Below are positions 9,093 to 19,002 of a DNA stretch of 64,000 nt, in pieces. The notes below the pieces were generated by a model. That model saw only the letters and a program-made list of their open reading frames with translations, was not told where the DNA came from and made no database searches. This stretch comes from an uncultured Bacteroidales bacterium (GTDB taxonomy: Bacteria; Bacteroidota; Bacteroidia; Bacteroidales; Bacteroidaceae), in NCBI GenBank assembly GCA_902760965.1, contig CACWIN010000001.1:62001-126000 (forward strand). The letters run 5' to 3'. Numbering within the stretch: position 1 is the first letter of the stretch; every line of letters begins with the position of its first letter. The translations under genes and the position numbers were made by a program.

Positions 9093-10553
9093 TCAGACTT
9101 CTATTGGTTTATATTTAGGAACTAGCAGTTTCATAACCGTCCAGCCAATAAGATAAGCCACAGCACAGATGCAGAACACAATCATGTACCCAGCCTCCTT
9201 ACCCTCAAAGCCCAGGAACGAGAAAGCCGCCCCCATAGCATCACTCTTAGTAAACAGCATACCAGCCCCCTTATTAATCATAAACGAAGCCAAACCACCC
9301 ATAGTAGTACCCACACCGGTAATGGTTCCGATAGTAGACTTGGGGAACATGTCACCAATGGTTGAATACAGGTTTGCGGACCATGCCTGATGACCGGCAC
9401 CTGCCAAACCAATTATAATAGCAGGGAACCAAGCACTGAACTTGCCAAGAGGCTGAGCGAACAGAGCCAGCAGCGGGAAGAAGGCAAATATGAGCATAGC
9501 CTTCATACGACCGGAATATGGCTCCATGCCTTTCTTCTCAACAAAGTATTTAGGCAGATAACCGCCACCTATGCTAACCACAGTCACAATCAGATAAAGT
9601 ACAAAAATAAGCATCATAGCCTCCTTTGAATCGGAACGGTAGTTGTACTGGTCCGAGAAATAAGCCGGAGCCCAGAACAGGAAGAACCACCATACGCCAT
9701 CGGTAAAGAACTTACCGCAAATAAAAGCCCAGGTCTGACGGAAAGTGAAGCACTTAAAGAAAGGAATGGACTTTTCCTCCTTTTGAGGCTCTGCAGCCTT
9801 AGCGGCAGCCAACTCTTGGGCATCATCCTGATGGATATACTCCAACTCGGCCTGATTAACAAATCTGGACTGCTCCGGTTTGCGGTAAAGTCCAAACCAG
9901 AAGAACATCCAGACAAAGCCCAAGGCACCTATTATTATGAATGCCATCTCCCACCCCCACTTGGCAGCAAGAACAGGAATACACATAGGAGCCGCAAGTG
10001 CTCCTACCGATGCACCGGCATTGAAAATTGATGTTGCAAAGGCACGGTCCTTCTTGGGAAAATACTCGGCTGTCACCTTGATTGCAGCGGGGAAGTTACC
10101 CGATTCACCAAGAGCCAGCACCGCACGGCAGAATATAAACATATAGACCGATACGGTCGATACAATCAGCGTAAGGTCGGCCGAACTCTTTACTGCCGCC
10201 ATTGACTCAACACCGGCCCATTTCAAAGCAGCCCATCCGCAGGCGGCATGCATGCAGGCGCCTACCGACCAGATGAAAATAGCCCACAGATAACCCTTAC
10301 GGGTACCAAGTTTGTCAATGAACTTGCCGCTGAACAGACATGCCACAGCATAAAAAATGGAGAAGAAACCTGTTATGGTTCCATACTGGCTGTCGGTCCA
10401 TGCAAAATCGGCCGAAATAAAATCTTTCCATGTAAGTGAAAGCACCTGACGGTCCAGGTAATTGACTGTCGTGGCCACAAAAAGAAGGGCGCACAACCAC
10501 CAGCGGAAGTTTGTCATGCGCTGGGTTTTTGAGTTTGTGTTTAAAGTTGTCAT
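9093..10553 (-). CDS. MFS transporter, hexuronate (ExuT)-like
   Basis: A 486-residue major facilitator with about 12 membrane segments. The N-terminus (FRWWLCALLFVATTVNYLDR) and the RAVLALGESGNFPAAIK stretch match the anion:cation symporter branch that includes the hexuronate transporter ExuT and related sugar-acid carriers. A cytoplasmic loop with charged, Ala-rich sequence separates the two six-helix halves. The substrate is probably galacturonate or glucuronate, but no hexuronate catabolic gene is nearby to support this. The gene sits directly upstream of folB (two-base gap) and downstream of a repeat-rich 87-base gap. Confidence 0.8.
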   Translation of the reverse strand: MTTLNTNSKTQRMTNFRWWLCALLFVATTVNYLDRQVLSLTWKDFISADFAWTDSQYGTITGFFSIFYAVACLFSGKFIDKLGTRKGYLWAIFIWSVGACMHAACGWAALKWAGVESMAAVKSSADLTLIVSTVSVYMFIFCRAVLALGESGNFPAAIKVTAEYFPKKDRAFATSIFNAGASVGALAAPMCIPVLAAKWGWEMAFIIIGALGFVWMFFWFGLYRKPEQSRFVNQAELEYIHQDDAQELAAAKAAEPQKEEKSIPFFKCFTFRQTWAFICGKFFTDGVWWFFLFWAPAYFSDQYNYRSDSKEAMMLIFVLYLIVTVVSIGGGYLPKYFVEKKGMEPYSGRMKAMLIFAFFPLLALFAQPLGKFSAWFPAIIIGLAGAGHQAWSANLYSTIGDMFPKSTIGTITGVGTTMGGLASFMINKGAGMLFTKSDAMGAAFSFLGFEGKEAGYMIVFCICAVAYLIGWTVMKLLVPKYKPIEV

Positions 10554-10584
10554 TATATTTATAGGTTAGTTGTTCATGTTTACT

Positions 10585-10637
10585 TTGGCGTTAGCTTTGG
10601 CTTTGGCTACCGGCCAACGCCAAGGCCAAGGCCAACG
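10585..10637. repeat. Inverted block of TTGGCN hexamers
   Basis: Four hexamers (TTGGCG, TTAGCT, TTGGCT, TTGGCT) are followed by ACC and then four hexamers in the opposite orientation (GGCCAA, CGCCAA, GGCCAA, GGCCAA). The two halves can pair into a long imperfect hairpin directly after the murF-alr stop, with a T run on the plus strand. The same hexamer family occurs as direct repeats at 37745-37786. Confidence 0.8.
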
Positions 10638-10640
10638 TTT

Positions 10641-13109
10641 TTATTCTGTGTAATACACTCTTTTTACTCTGATGGATACAGTGGATATGATCTCATACGG
10701 AATGGTACCAAGAATATCGGACAGTACATGAACCGGAAGGTTGGGGCCAAAGATCTCAACGCTGTCACCCTCCTGGCACTCAATGTCCGTAACGTCAATC
10801 ATGCACACGTCCATACATATATTGCCAACATAGTATGCCTTCTGGCCGTTAACCATACAATAAGCCTTCCCGTTACCCAAATGACGGTCCAGACCGTCGG
10901 CATAACCTATAGGTATAGCCGCAATACGTGAATGACGGGTTATCTTACCCTTACGGCTGTAACCAACGGTTTCACCCTTTTCAAGTTCACGTATCTGGAG
11001 TATGGTGGTCTTAAGGGTACATACGGTCTCAAGCGGCTGGTTGTCAAGCGGATTGACTCCATACAATCCAAGTCCCAGACGTACCATGTCATATTGGACC
11101 TCAGGGAATCTCTCTATTGCCGCCGAATTGCATATATGACGTATAATATGATGCTTGAAAGCCGCCTGAAGGGTATCGGCTGCGGCATTGAAACGTTCTA
11201 TCTGCAGTTTGGTGAAAGAATCAAAGTCCGGACTGTCGCTGCCAACAAAATGAGAGAATACCGAGCACGGAATGACGGCAGTCTGGCGCTGCAGACGGCG
11301 CACCAGTTCGGGTACATCATCAGGGGCAAATCCCAGACGGTGCATTCCGGTGTCAATCTTGATATGAATGGGGAAATTGGTTATGCCGTTGTGCTCGGCG
11401 GCACGGATTATCATATCCAGCAGGTGGAAACTGTAAACCTCGGGTTCAAGTTTCTGGTCAAACAGCGTTCCGAACGATGTCCGTTCAGGATTCATGACCA
11501 TTATGCTTGTGGTTATTCCCGCCTTGCGCAGTTCGGCACCCTCATCGGCCACAGCCACAGCCAGATAATCCACCTTACGGTCCTGAAGCGTCTTGGCAAC
11601 CTCTATCGCACCGGAACCGTAAGCCGATGCCTTGACCATGCATACAATCTTTGTTTCCGGTTTAAGCATGCCGCGGTAACGGTTCAGGTTATCGGCAATA
11701 GCCTGAAGGTTAACCTCAAGTATAGTCTCATGAACCTTTAGTTCCAACCGCTCCGCTATCCTGTCAAACTCAAAAATGCGTGCGCCTTTAATGAGCACAA
11801 GCTCATTGCGCATTCCCGCAATCAGGTTTGATTTAAGGAATTCATCGGTCGAAAGGAAGAAATGCTTTTCCCTGATGTCAAAGAATTTCTCCATGGAAGA
11901 GATATCCTCGCCAATGCCAATGAGTTTTGTGATTCCCCTGCTCTCCACCAACTGCGCCACCTTACGGTACAGTTCCCTGATGGACCATCCTGACTGAAGG
12001 ATATCGGACAGGATCAGGGTACGCTCACGGGACTTGTCGTCATGACGGCGAGCCATAAAATCCAACGCAATACCAAGCGATGATATATCGGAATTGTAAC
12101 TGTCGTTTATAACAATGCATCCCTGCTTTCCGTCCTTAACCTCAAGACGCATTGCCAAAGGTTCAAGTTTTGCCATCCGCTCGGTTATCTTTTCGGGCGG
12201 AAGCATAAGGAAAATGCACACTGCAAGACAATGGAGCACATCCTCAATCGAAGCGTCGTCAATAAACGGAATCGTAAAGCTGTTTTCAAGTCCAATATAA
12301 CGGTACTTTATCTCTGTATGGGTTTCGCCCTTGTTTATGGCCGAAATAAAGAGCGGTTTTTCCTGATTTTTGCGCGACCAGGCTATCTCACGAGCCGTAA
12401 AGACCGATTTGTCTACGCAGTCCTGGATAAGTTCGTTATCGCCGTTGTAAATTATCACGTTGCAGTCACGGAACAGCTTAAGCTTTTCAATGCACTTTTC
12501 CTGCATTGACTGAAAGTTTTCCTGATGTGCAAGTCCTATGTTTGAAAGAATTCCTATTGTAGGCTTGATTATCTTCCACAGCTGACCCATCTCATCCTTT
12601 CGTGAAATACCGGCCTCAAATATGCCCAGTTCCGACTGTTTGTTCAATAGCCATACCGACAGCGGCACACCTATCTGGGAGTTGTAGCTTTTTGGTGAGC
12701 GTGTTATGACATAATCCGGTTCCAGCAGCTGATAAAGCCACTCCTTTATCATTGTCTTGCCATTGCTTCCGGTTACGCCCACCACCGGAATGTCAAATGA
12801 TTCACGATGCTTTGCAGCCAGAGACTGAAGTGCCGCAAGCGTATCTCTTACAAGAAGAAAGTTTGACTCTTCATAGTCATCCATATTGTCCGGCAGACGG
12901 CTCACCACAAAGTTGCGCACGCCACGGTTATAAAGGTCACGGATATAGTTATGACCGTCGCCGCGACGGGTAACGATTGCAAAGAAAAGCGTTTCCGACG
13001 GAAAACAGAGGGAACGGCTGTCAGTAAGCAGCCACGATATGCCGGCTGGACAGAAACCATGCCTTTCGGCCCCTGTCATCCGGACAATATCATCAATGGA
13101 ATATGTCAT
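10641..13109 (-). CDS. Bifunctional MurF-like ligase/alanine racemase
   Basis: An 822-residue fusion typical of Bacteroidota. Residues 1 to about 450 are a Mur ligase with ATP loop GVTGSNGKT near residue 113. Residues about 455-822 are a PLP-dependent alanine racemase; the PLP lysine is Lys493 in the MVKASAYGSG motif, and the C-terminal beta domain carries GYADGLDR and the substrate-side NICMDVCMIDVTD. The racemase makes D-Ala and the ligase adds D-Ala-D-Ala to the peptidoglycan precursor. A separate MurF is encoded at 39225-40529, so the ligase half may be redundant or altered. Divergent from dxs. Confidence 0.93.
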   Translation of the reverse strand: MTYSIDDIVRMTGAERHGFCPAGISWLLTDSRSLCFPSETLFFAIVTRRGDGHNYIRDLYNRGVRNFVVSRLPDNMDDYEESNFLLVRDTLAALQSLAAKHRESFDIPVVGVTGSNGKTMIKEWLYQLLEPDYVITRSPKSYNSQIGVPLSVWLLNKQSELGIFEAGISRKDEMGQLWKIIKPTIGILSNIGLAHQENFQSMQEKCIEKLKLFRDCNVIIYNGDNELIQDCVDKSVFTAREIAWSRKNQEKPLFISAINKGETHTEIKYRYIGLENSFTIPFIDDASIEDVLHCLAVCIFLMLPPEKITERMAKLEPLAMRLEVKDGKQGCIVINDSYNSDISSLGIALDFMARRHDDKSRERTLILSDILQSGWSIRELYRKVAQLVESRGITKLIGIGEDISSMEKFFDIREKHFFLSTDEFLKSNLIAGMRNELVLIKGARIFEFDRIAERLELKVHETILEVNLQAIADNLNRYRGMLKPETKIVCMVKASAYGSGAIEVAKTLQDRKVDYLAVAVADEGAELRKAGITTSIMVMNPERTSFGTLFDQKLEPEVYSFHLLDMIIRAAEHNGITNFPIHIKIDTGMHRLGFAPDDVPELVRRLQRQTAVIPCSVFSHFVGSDSPDFDSFTKLQIERFNAAADTLQAAFKHHIIRHICNSAAIERFPEVQYDMVRLGLGLYGVNPLDNQPLETVCTLKTTILQIRELEKGETVGYSRKGKITRHSRIAAIPIGYADGLDRHLGNGKAYCMVNGQKAYYVGNICMDVCMIDVTDIECQEGDSVEIFGPNLPVHVLSDILGTIPYEIISTVSIRVKRVYYTE

Positions 13110-13134
13110 TTTACAACTCTAGTTTCGGATTGTT

Positions 13135-13142
13135 CAAAGATA
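13135..13142 (-). promoter_or_regulatory. -7 element for murF-alr
   Basis: TATCTTTG on the minus strand matches TAnnTTTG. The predicted transcription start is near 13128, about 20 bases before the ATG. No good -33 TTTG is seen at the right distance. Confidence 0.4.
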
Positions 13143-13247
13143 AACATTTTTCTCTTATAGTATCCCTGACACCCCGTTCAACCTTATATCATAGGCCAAA
13201 ATTTGCCTTTTATCGTAGATAACATGGTAATATTGATACAAATTTGG

Positions 13248-13255
13248 TACATTTG
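13248..13255 (+). promoter_or_regulatory. -7 element for dxs
   Basis: TACATTTG matches the -7 consensus; the predicted start is near 13262, leaving a leader of about 17 bases with AGAGG before the ATG. No clear -33 partner. Confidence 0.4.
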
Positions 13256-13278
13256 CCATTTGAACTAACAACAAGAGG

Positions 13279-15189
13279 ATGAGTTACGCGGAGGAAAAGA
13301 CCGACAACAATCTGCTAAAAAGCATAGATTCGCCTGCCGACTTGAAAAAACTCAACATTGAGCAGTTGCCTCAGGTTTGCAGCGAATTGCGTCAAATGAT
13401 AATTGACGAACTCTCACATAACCCCGGACATTTTGGTTCAAGTCTGGGTACCGTGGAACTTACCGTCGCATTACATTACGTATTCAACACCCCCGACGAC
13501 CGCATTGTATGGGATGTCGGTCATCAGGCATACGGCCACAAGATTCTTACCGGCCGTCGTGACCGATTCTGCACCAACCGCAAACTTGGAGGTCTTCGTC
13601 CATTCCCTTCACCCGCCGAAAGTGAATACGATACTTTTACCGCAGGACACGCATCCAATTCCATATCGGCAGCACTTGGTATGGCTGTGGCCGACAAACG
13701 CAACGGACATGCCTCACGCCGTGTAGTTGCCGTGATTGGTGACGGCGCAATGAGCGGCGGACTGGCTTTTGAAGGCATAAACAACGCATCCATAACCAAC
13801 AATGACCTGCTCATTATCCTGAATGACAATGATATGAGCATATCACAGAGCGTAGGCGGCATGCGCAGTTACCTTACCCAACTGCAAACCTCACGCTCAT
13901 ACAACAAGTTCCGGTATTATGTGTCAAGAGTTCTTGAAAAGCTGGGACTCATGAATGACCAGAAACGCCGCAACATTATCCGCCGCAACAACAGGATCAA
14001 GATAAAGCTTACCCATCAGAACAACATGTTTGAGGGTATGGATATCCGTTACTTTGGCCCGGTTGACGGACACAATGTCCAGAATCTGGTCCGTATCCTA
14101 TCAAATATCAAGAACATGCACGGCCCCAAGCTCCTGCATATCAAGACAGTAAAGGGCAAGGGTTACGAGCCGGCCGAAAAGGATTCGGCAATCTGGCATG
14201 CTCCAGGCCTGTTTGACAAGGTTACCGGCGAGCGGATAGTACGCAACGGCGAAGGACTCCCCCCGTTGTTCCAGGATGTGTTTGGAGAGACTCTGCTGGA
14301 ACTCATGAAAGAGAACTCAAAAATCATTGGAATCACTCCGGCTATGCCCATAGGCTGCAGCATGGATATACCAATGAAAACATATCCGGACCGCTGTTTT
14401 GACGTAGGTATTGCCGAAGGTCACGCCGTAACGTTCTCAGGCGGACTTGCAAAGGAGGGCATGATGCCTTTCTGCAACATTTACTCATCATTCATGCAGC
14501 GTGCATATGACAACGTCATTCACGATGTTGCCATCCAGAAACTCAACGTTGTACTCTGTCTGGACCGTGCAGGTCTGGTTGGCGAAGACGGTCCTACACA
14601 CCATGGGGCGTTTGACCTTGCATTCCTGCGTCCCATTCCCAATCTGACAATAGCATCGCCTTATGACGAGATAGAATTGCGCAACCTGATGTACACCGCG
14701 CAACTGCCCGATCAGGGACCGTTCATTATACGTTATCCCCGCGGCCGTGGCATCCTGGCAGACTGGCGAAAGCCGTTCGAGCCTATCGTTATAGGTAAAG
14801 GCCGAAAGCTCAAGGACGGCAAGGACGTAGCGGTACTCTCCATAGGCCCCATAGGCAATCTTGCAGAACAGGCCATTTTGGCATGGGAAAAGGAGAGCGG
14901 CAAAACCGCAGCCCTGTTTGACATGCGTTTCCTGAAACCTATTGATACCGACATACTGACCCAAGTCGGAAAGAACTACAGCCGGATTATAACCATCGAA
15001 AACGGAATATTGACAGGAGGTCTTGGAACCGCCGTCATGGAGTTTATGATGGAAAACGGCTTTACTCCCACTATAAAACGTCTTGGCCTGCCCGACCGTT
15101 TTATAGAGCATGGCTCAACGCCTCAACTGTTGCATATCTGTAATATTGACGAGGATGCGGTTATCAGCGCACTGAACGAGCTGACTTGA
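13279..15189 (+). CDS. dxs: 1-deoxy-D-xylulose-5-phosphate synthase
   Basis: A 636-residue thiamine-diphosphate enzyme that condenses pyruvate and glyceraldehyde-3-phosphate, the first step of the methylerythritol phosphate isoprenoid pathway. Features: [10 protein letters not shown] near residue 77, the ThDP-binding GDGAMSGG near 154 with NDNDMSIS downstream, the central pyrimidine domain with [17 protein letters not shown], and [18 protein letters not shown] near 430. An AGAGG ribosome-binding site precedes the ATG. trkA begins 21 bases after the stop and is probably in the same transcript. Confidence 0.96.
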   Translation: MSYAEEKTDNNLLKSIDSPADLKKLNIEQLPQVCSELRQMIIDELSHNPGHFGSSLGTVELTVALHYVFNTPDDRIVWDVGHQAYGHKILTGRRDRFCTNRKLGGLRPFPSPAESEYDTFTAGHASNSISAALGMAVADKRNGHASRRVVAVIGDGAMSGGLAFEGINNASITNNDLLIILNDNDMSISQSVGGMRSYLTQLQTSRSYNKFRYYVSRVLEKLGLMNDQKRRNIIRRNNRIKIKLTHQNNMFEGMDIRYFGPVDGHNVQNLVRILSNIKNMHGPKLLHIKTVKGKGYEPAEKDSAIWHAPGLFDKVTGERIVRNGEGLPPLFQDVFGETLLELMKENSKIIGITPAMPIGCSMDIPMKTYPDRCFDVGIAEGHAVTFSGGLAKEGMMPFCNIYSSFMQRAYDNVIHDVAIQKLNVVLCLDRAGLVGEDGPTHHGAFDLAFLRPIPNLTIASPYDEIELRNLMYTAQLPDQGPFIIRYPRGRGILADWRKPFEPIVIGKGRKLKDGKDVAVLSIGPIGNLAEQAILAWEKESGKTAALFDMRFLKPIDTDILTQVGKNYSRIITIENGILTGGLGTAVMEFMMENGFTPTIKRLGLPDRFIEHGSTPQLLHICNIDEDAVISALNELT

Positions 15190-15210
15190 CAATCAAAAAA
15201 AGACAAAAGC

Positions 15211-16548
15211 ATGAGAATAGTTATTGCAGGAGCTGGAAATGTTGGAATTCACTTGGCCAAACTGTTGTCGGGTGAAAACCAGGACATAATCCTGATTGAT
15301 GAAAGCGAGGAAAAGTTGAGCCGTCTTGACTCAAGTTTTGACCTGCTCACCATACAGGAGTCCCCAATAACCCTTCACGGTCTTAAGGAGGCCGGTGCCG
15401 GCGATGCCGACCTGTTTGTGGCTGTAACTACCGATGAAAGCCGCAACCTTATTTCGGCCCAGCTTGCACATTATCTGGGAGCAAAAAAGACTGTAGCCCG
15501 AATAAATAACTACGAGTATCTCCAACCCAAGAACAAGGAGTTCTTTACAAGCATTGGAGTTGACTCGCTCATCTATCCCGAGATGCTTGCCGCAAAGGAT
15601 ATTGTTGACGGCATGAAACTGAGTTGGATACGCCAGTGGTGGGAATTTGCAGGCGGAGCGTTGGTCATGATGGGCATCAAGCTGCGTGACAACGCCCAGA
15701 TCCTGGACAAGCCCCTTTCGGAATTGGGAAAAGAACTGCCCTACCACATAGTGGCCATACTTAGAGAGGGCGTAACCATAATCCCAAGCGGAAACGACAC
15801 CATGCAGGCCGGCGACCTGGTTTACTTTATGACCATGAAAAAGCATATTCCCCATATCCGCCGAATAGCCGGTAAGGAGGAGTTGCCCGACGTACGTGAC
15901 GTGATCATAATGGGAGGCAGCCGAATTGCCGTCCGCACGGCCCAGCTCATGCCCGATTACATGAATCTCAAGATAATTGAGAGCGATATGGCAAAATGCA
16001 ACCACCTTACCGAAGTATGCGACGACAAGGTGATGATAATAAACGGCGACGGCCGTGACCCCAGCCTGTTAAAGAGTGAAGGCATACAGCACACCGAGGC
16101 TTTTGTGGCGCTTACCGACAACTCCGAAACAAACATCCTGGCCTGCCTGGCAGCCAAGCGCTTTGGCGTGACCAAGACCATTGCCGAAGTTGAAAACATA
16201 GACTACATCAATATGGCCGAGAAACTGGATATTGGTACGGTTATCAACAAAAAGAAGATTGCCGCCAGCCACATATACCAGATGATGCTCGACGCCGACG
16301 TAACGAACGTAAAGTGCCTTACATTTGCAAATGCCGATGTAGCCGAATTCAACGTAATGGAGGGAGCCAAGATAACCCGCAATCCGGTAAAAGACATATC
16401 GCTTCCACGCGGGGTGACCATTGGCGGACTGATCAGAGACAAGGAGGCCATAATAGTTACAGGCAACACACAGATACTGCCTGGTGACCACGTAGTGGTA
16501 TTCTGTCTTGAAGGAATGATCAAAACAATCGAAAAGTATTTCAATTGA
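15211..16548 (+). CDS. trkA: Trk potassium uptake regulatory protein TrkA
   Basis: A 445-residue cytoplasmic gating subunit of the Trk potassium channel. It is built of two repeats, each a Rossmann RCK_N domain (first begins MRIVIAGAGNVGIHLAKLL; second DVIIMGGSRIAVRTAQLM near residue 230) and an RCK_C domain. The glycine-rich nucleotide loop GAGNVG is intact; the second copy reads GGSRIA and is degenerate, as is usual. The stop overlaps the trkH start by four bases, consistent with paired production of the two subunits. Confidence 0.95.
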   Translation: MRIVIAGAGNVGIHLAKLLSGENQDIILIDESEEKLSRLDSSFDLLTIQESPITLHGLKEAGAGDADLFVAVTTDESRNLISAQLAHYLGAKKTVARINNYEYLQPKNKEFFTSIGVDSLIYPEMLAAKDIVDGMKLSWIRQWWEFAGGALVMMGIKLRDNAQILDKPLSELGKELPYHIVAILREGVTIIPSGNDTMQAGDLVYFMTMKKHIPHIRRIAGKEELPDVRDVIIMGGSRIAVRTAQLMPDYMNLKIIESDMAKCNHLTEVCDDKVMIINGDGRDPSLLKSEGIQHTEAFVALTDNSETNILACLAAKRFGVTKTIAEVENIDYINMAEKLDIGTVINKKKIAASHIYQMMLDADVTNVKCLTFANADVAEFNVMEGAKITRNPVKDISLPRGVTIGGLIRDKEAIIVTGNTQILPGDHVVVFCLEGMIKTIEKYFN

Positions 16549-18008
16549 TACACGTAAAGATCATACACCGCATACTGGGAGTCCTGCTTCTGATTGAATC
16601 AGGAATACTGTTGCTGTGTTCTTTCTTTCCTGTCTTTTATGCCGAGAATGACCTTTTCGGGTTCATCATGGCAGCACTGCTCAGCGCCTGCTGCGGCATG
16701 ATTTTCATGATGATAGGCAAAAGCACCCGCAATCAGGAGGGAGGTATGACACGCCGCGACGGTTATATCGTGGTTGCCATAAGCTGGGTCCTGTTTTCGG
16801 TCTTTGGATCAATGCCATACTATGTGAGCGGTTACATTCCCAATTTTACCGATGCATATTTTGAGACCATTTCCGGTTTCACCACCACCGGAGCCACCAT
16901 ACTTGACGACATTGAAGCCATGCCGCACGGACTCTTGTTCTGGCGCAGTCTTACACAATGGATAGGCGGTTTGGGAATTGTATTCTTTACGGTAGCGGTT
17001 CTGCCTATTTTCGGTGTTGGTGAAGTTCAGCTCTTTGCCGCCGAAGCCATTGGCCCAACACACGGCAAACTGCATCCAAGAATAAGCGTAAGCGGTCGTT
17101 GGATTATTATGGTATATGTGCTCATTACCGTCCTTTGCGCCGTTTGTCTGAGATTATGCGGCATGGGCGTATTTGACAGTGTAAACCATGCGTTATGCAC
17201 GGCTGCTACAGGAGGATTCTCAACCAAGAATGCCAGTATAGGATTCTACAATTCCCACAGCATAGAGTATGTGATAATATTCTTTATGTTCCTGTCGGGA
17301 ATAAACTACGGCCTGCTCTATTTTGTAATCTTCCGAGCAAAACTGGGCAAGATGGCCAGGGATACGGAATTCAAATGGTATCTTACAGTCCTGCTTATTT
17401 TCACCGTCATTGTAGCCATAGGCCTGTATATCTCCAAATCATATAACGGTTCCGCATCCATCCGCAACGCACTGTTCCATGTCACAGCTATCATAACCAC
17501 AACCGGATTCACCACTACCGACTATACGCAGTGGCCTCCGTTCATATGGATGCTGCTGGGACTGGGAATGTATTTTGGCGCCTGCGCAGGATCCACATCG
17601 GGAGGAATGAAATCCATCCGTATTGCCATACTGTTCAAGGCCATGCGTAACGAATTCAGCCGAATCCTTCACCCTAACGCAGTGCTTCCGGTGCGGGTAA
17701 GCGGTAAGGTTATTCCACAAGCCACAAAACAGAGCGTGCTTACATTCAGCATATTCATAATAGCATTGGTATTCATAGGCTGGTTCTTTTATCTGGCCAT
17801 AGGAATAGATATTGCCGATGCATACGGTACTGCCCTGTCATGCCTCAGCAATGTAGGCCTGACCATAGGAGATCACGGATGTAATGTTCCTTGGAGTGAT
17901 ATGCCTTGGATAGGCAAATGGTTCTCAACCTTCCTGATGCTGGTTGGACGACTCGAGGTCTTTAGCGTCCTGCTGCTGCTCACCCCCTCTTTCTGGAAGC
18001 GTAGATAA
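16545..18008 (+). CDS. trkH: Trk potassium channel subunit TrkH
   Basis: A 487-residue membrane protein forming the potassium pore with TrkA. Multiple membrane segments run through the sequence, and selectivity-loop motifs of the TrkH/KtrB family are visible: ISGFTTTGATIL near 110, TAATGGFST near 220, TTTGFTTTDY near 320 and CLSNVGLTIG near 430. The start is taken as the TTG at 16545, overlapping the trkA stop as TTGA; the first internal ATG would delete the first membrane helix. Its last 84 bases overlap the end of the convergent DUF4435 gene. Confidence 0.93.
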   Translation: MIHVKIIHRILGVLLLIESGILLLCSFFPVFYAENDLFGFIMAALLSACCGMIFMMIGKSTRNQEGGMTRRDGYIVVAISWVLFSVFGSMPYYVSGYIPNFTDAYFETISGFTTTGATILDDIEAMPHGLLFWRSLTQWIGGLGIVFFTVAVLPIFGVGEVQLFAAEAIGPTHGKLHPRISVSGRWIIMVYVLITVLCAVCLRLCGMGVFDSVNHALCTAATGGFSTKNASIGFYNSHSIEYVIIFFMFLSGINYGLLYFVIFRAKLGKMARDTEFKWYLTVLLIFTVIVAIGLYISKSYNGSASIRNALFHVTAIITTTGFTTTDYTQWPPFIWMLLGLGMYFGACAGSTSGGMKSIRIAILFKAMRNEFSRILHPNAVLPVRVSGKVIPQATKQSVLTFSIFIIALVFIGWFFYLAIGIDIADAYGTALSCLSNVGLTIGDHGCNVPWSDMPWIGKWFSTFLMLVGRLEVFSVLLLLTPSFWKRR

Positions 18009-18989
18009 AAACCTGGTCACATCATCACGCATACGCTGATACATTTCACACTCCCTGTAGTGGGTGTTCTTTCGTATTGCCTCGGCCAATCCCATCTGGC
18101 TGTGCTGGTATGCGCTTATCTCGTTCCTGTACTGCTGGTCGTGAACGGCATAGCGGCGTATCTCGGCCTCCCGTTCCTGACGGAGTACCGTACATATTGG
18201 AGTAAGCAGTTTGAATATTACATTCTCTATCAAATGGTGCCCTTGAACAAACAGGTATGTATTGCTCTCATTCACTCCCATAGAGGTAAGCTCCTGTCTA
18301 AGAGCGGCAACCTGAGGAATAGCTTCCGGATAGTGGTTCTCCAGCCATCTGACTTTATGTGACACACGCTCCTGCACACCCGCAATGGAACTATCAGGCC
18401 TGCGCACATCAACGCTCCTGAGGCGTATGTCAACGCTCAGGTCCTGCATGCTGAACTGATTGTGCATCTTTTTACGGTAAAACCACACATTCCACACAAA
18501 CAACGGATATACAGCCTTTGAATAGAGCTCCATAAAAGCCTGAAAATCTATCAGACGGTGATCATTCAGCGTACATTGCACACAAATCTGATGCAGGCTG
18601 CCGGACCAGCACTGATAGTTTTCAATAGCGTATGTATATGTCTGGATAACGTAAGGGCTCTCTATAATCTCCTTCGATGTCTGGGTGACACCCTGAAGCA
18701 GCCAGTCATAATCGCTGTCAACGCATGCAATCAGGCTGTTCCCCAGTCCGTTGTGTTCAATGCAGGAACGCAAGGCCGATTTCTTGCCCTTGGTCAAGCC
18801 GCCCCGGTTGGGAAGCATTATCTGAAAATACCGGTCCGGAGTTTCAAACTCATCAAGGAGCAAACGCCAGAAAGAGACATCATCATAACTTTCCACAAAC
18901 GCCACAATACGACCTCTGCGCTTACCGGGCAACAGTCTGTCGGCAGCCTCAAAATAGCGGGAGTTTATATTATCGGTAAGTCTCTTCAT
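17925..18989 (-). CDS. DUF4435 (TOPRIM-like) protein, PARIS AriB-like
   Basis: A 354-residue protein with the N-terminal pattern of DUF4435: RIVAFVESYDD with Glu33, then after a GGLTKGKKSAL segment, LIACVDSDYDWLL with Asp91, Asp93 and Asp95. A conserved Glu followed by a DxD is the metal-binding plan of TOPRIM nucleases. DUF4435 is the fold of AriB, the effector of the PARIS anti-phage system, and its partner is an AAA ATPase, as seen here 13 bases upstream. The last 28 or so residues are antisense to conserved trkH sequence, are low-complexity (Gln, Glu, Ser) and are probably not a functional domain. Nuclease or defence function is inferred from architecture. Confidence 0.7.
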   Translation of the reverse strand: MKRLTDNINSRYFEAADRLLPGKRRGRIVAFVESYDDVSFWRLLLDEFETPDRYFQIMLPNRGGLTKGKKSALRSCIEHNGLGNSLIACVDSDYDWLLQGVTQTSKEIIESPYVIQTYTYAIENYQCWSGSLHQICVQCTLNDHRLIDFQAFMELYSKAVYPLFVWNVWFYRKKMHNQFSMQDLSVDIRLRSVDVRRPDSSIAGVQERVSHKVRWLENHYPEAIPQVAALRQELTSMGVNESNTYLFVQGHHLIENVIFKLLTPICTVLRQEREAEIRRYAVHDQQYRNEISAYQHSQMGLAEAIRKNTHYRECEMYQRMRDDVTRFLSTLPERGGEQQQDAKDLESSNQHQEG

Positions 18990-19002
18990 GCCGAAGAACG
19001 CC

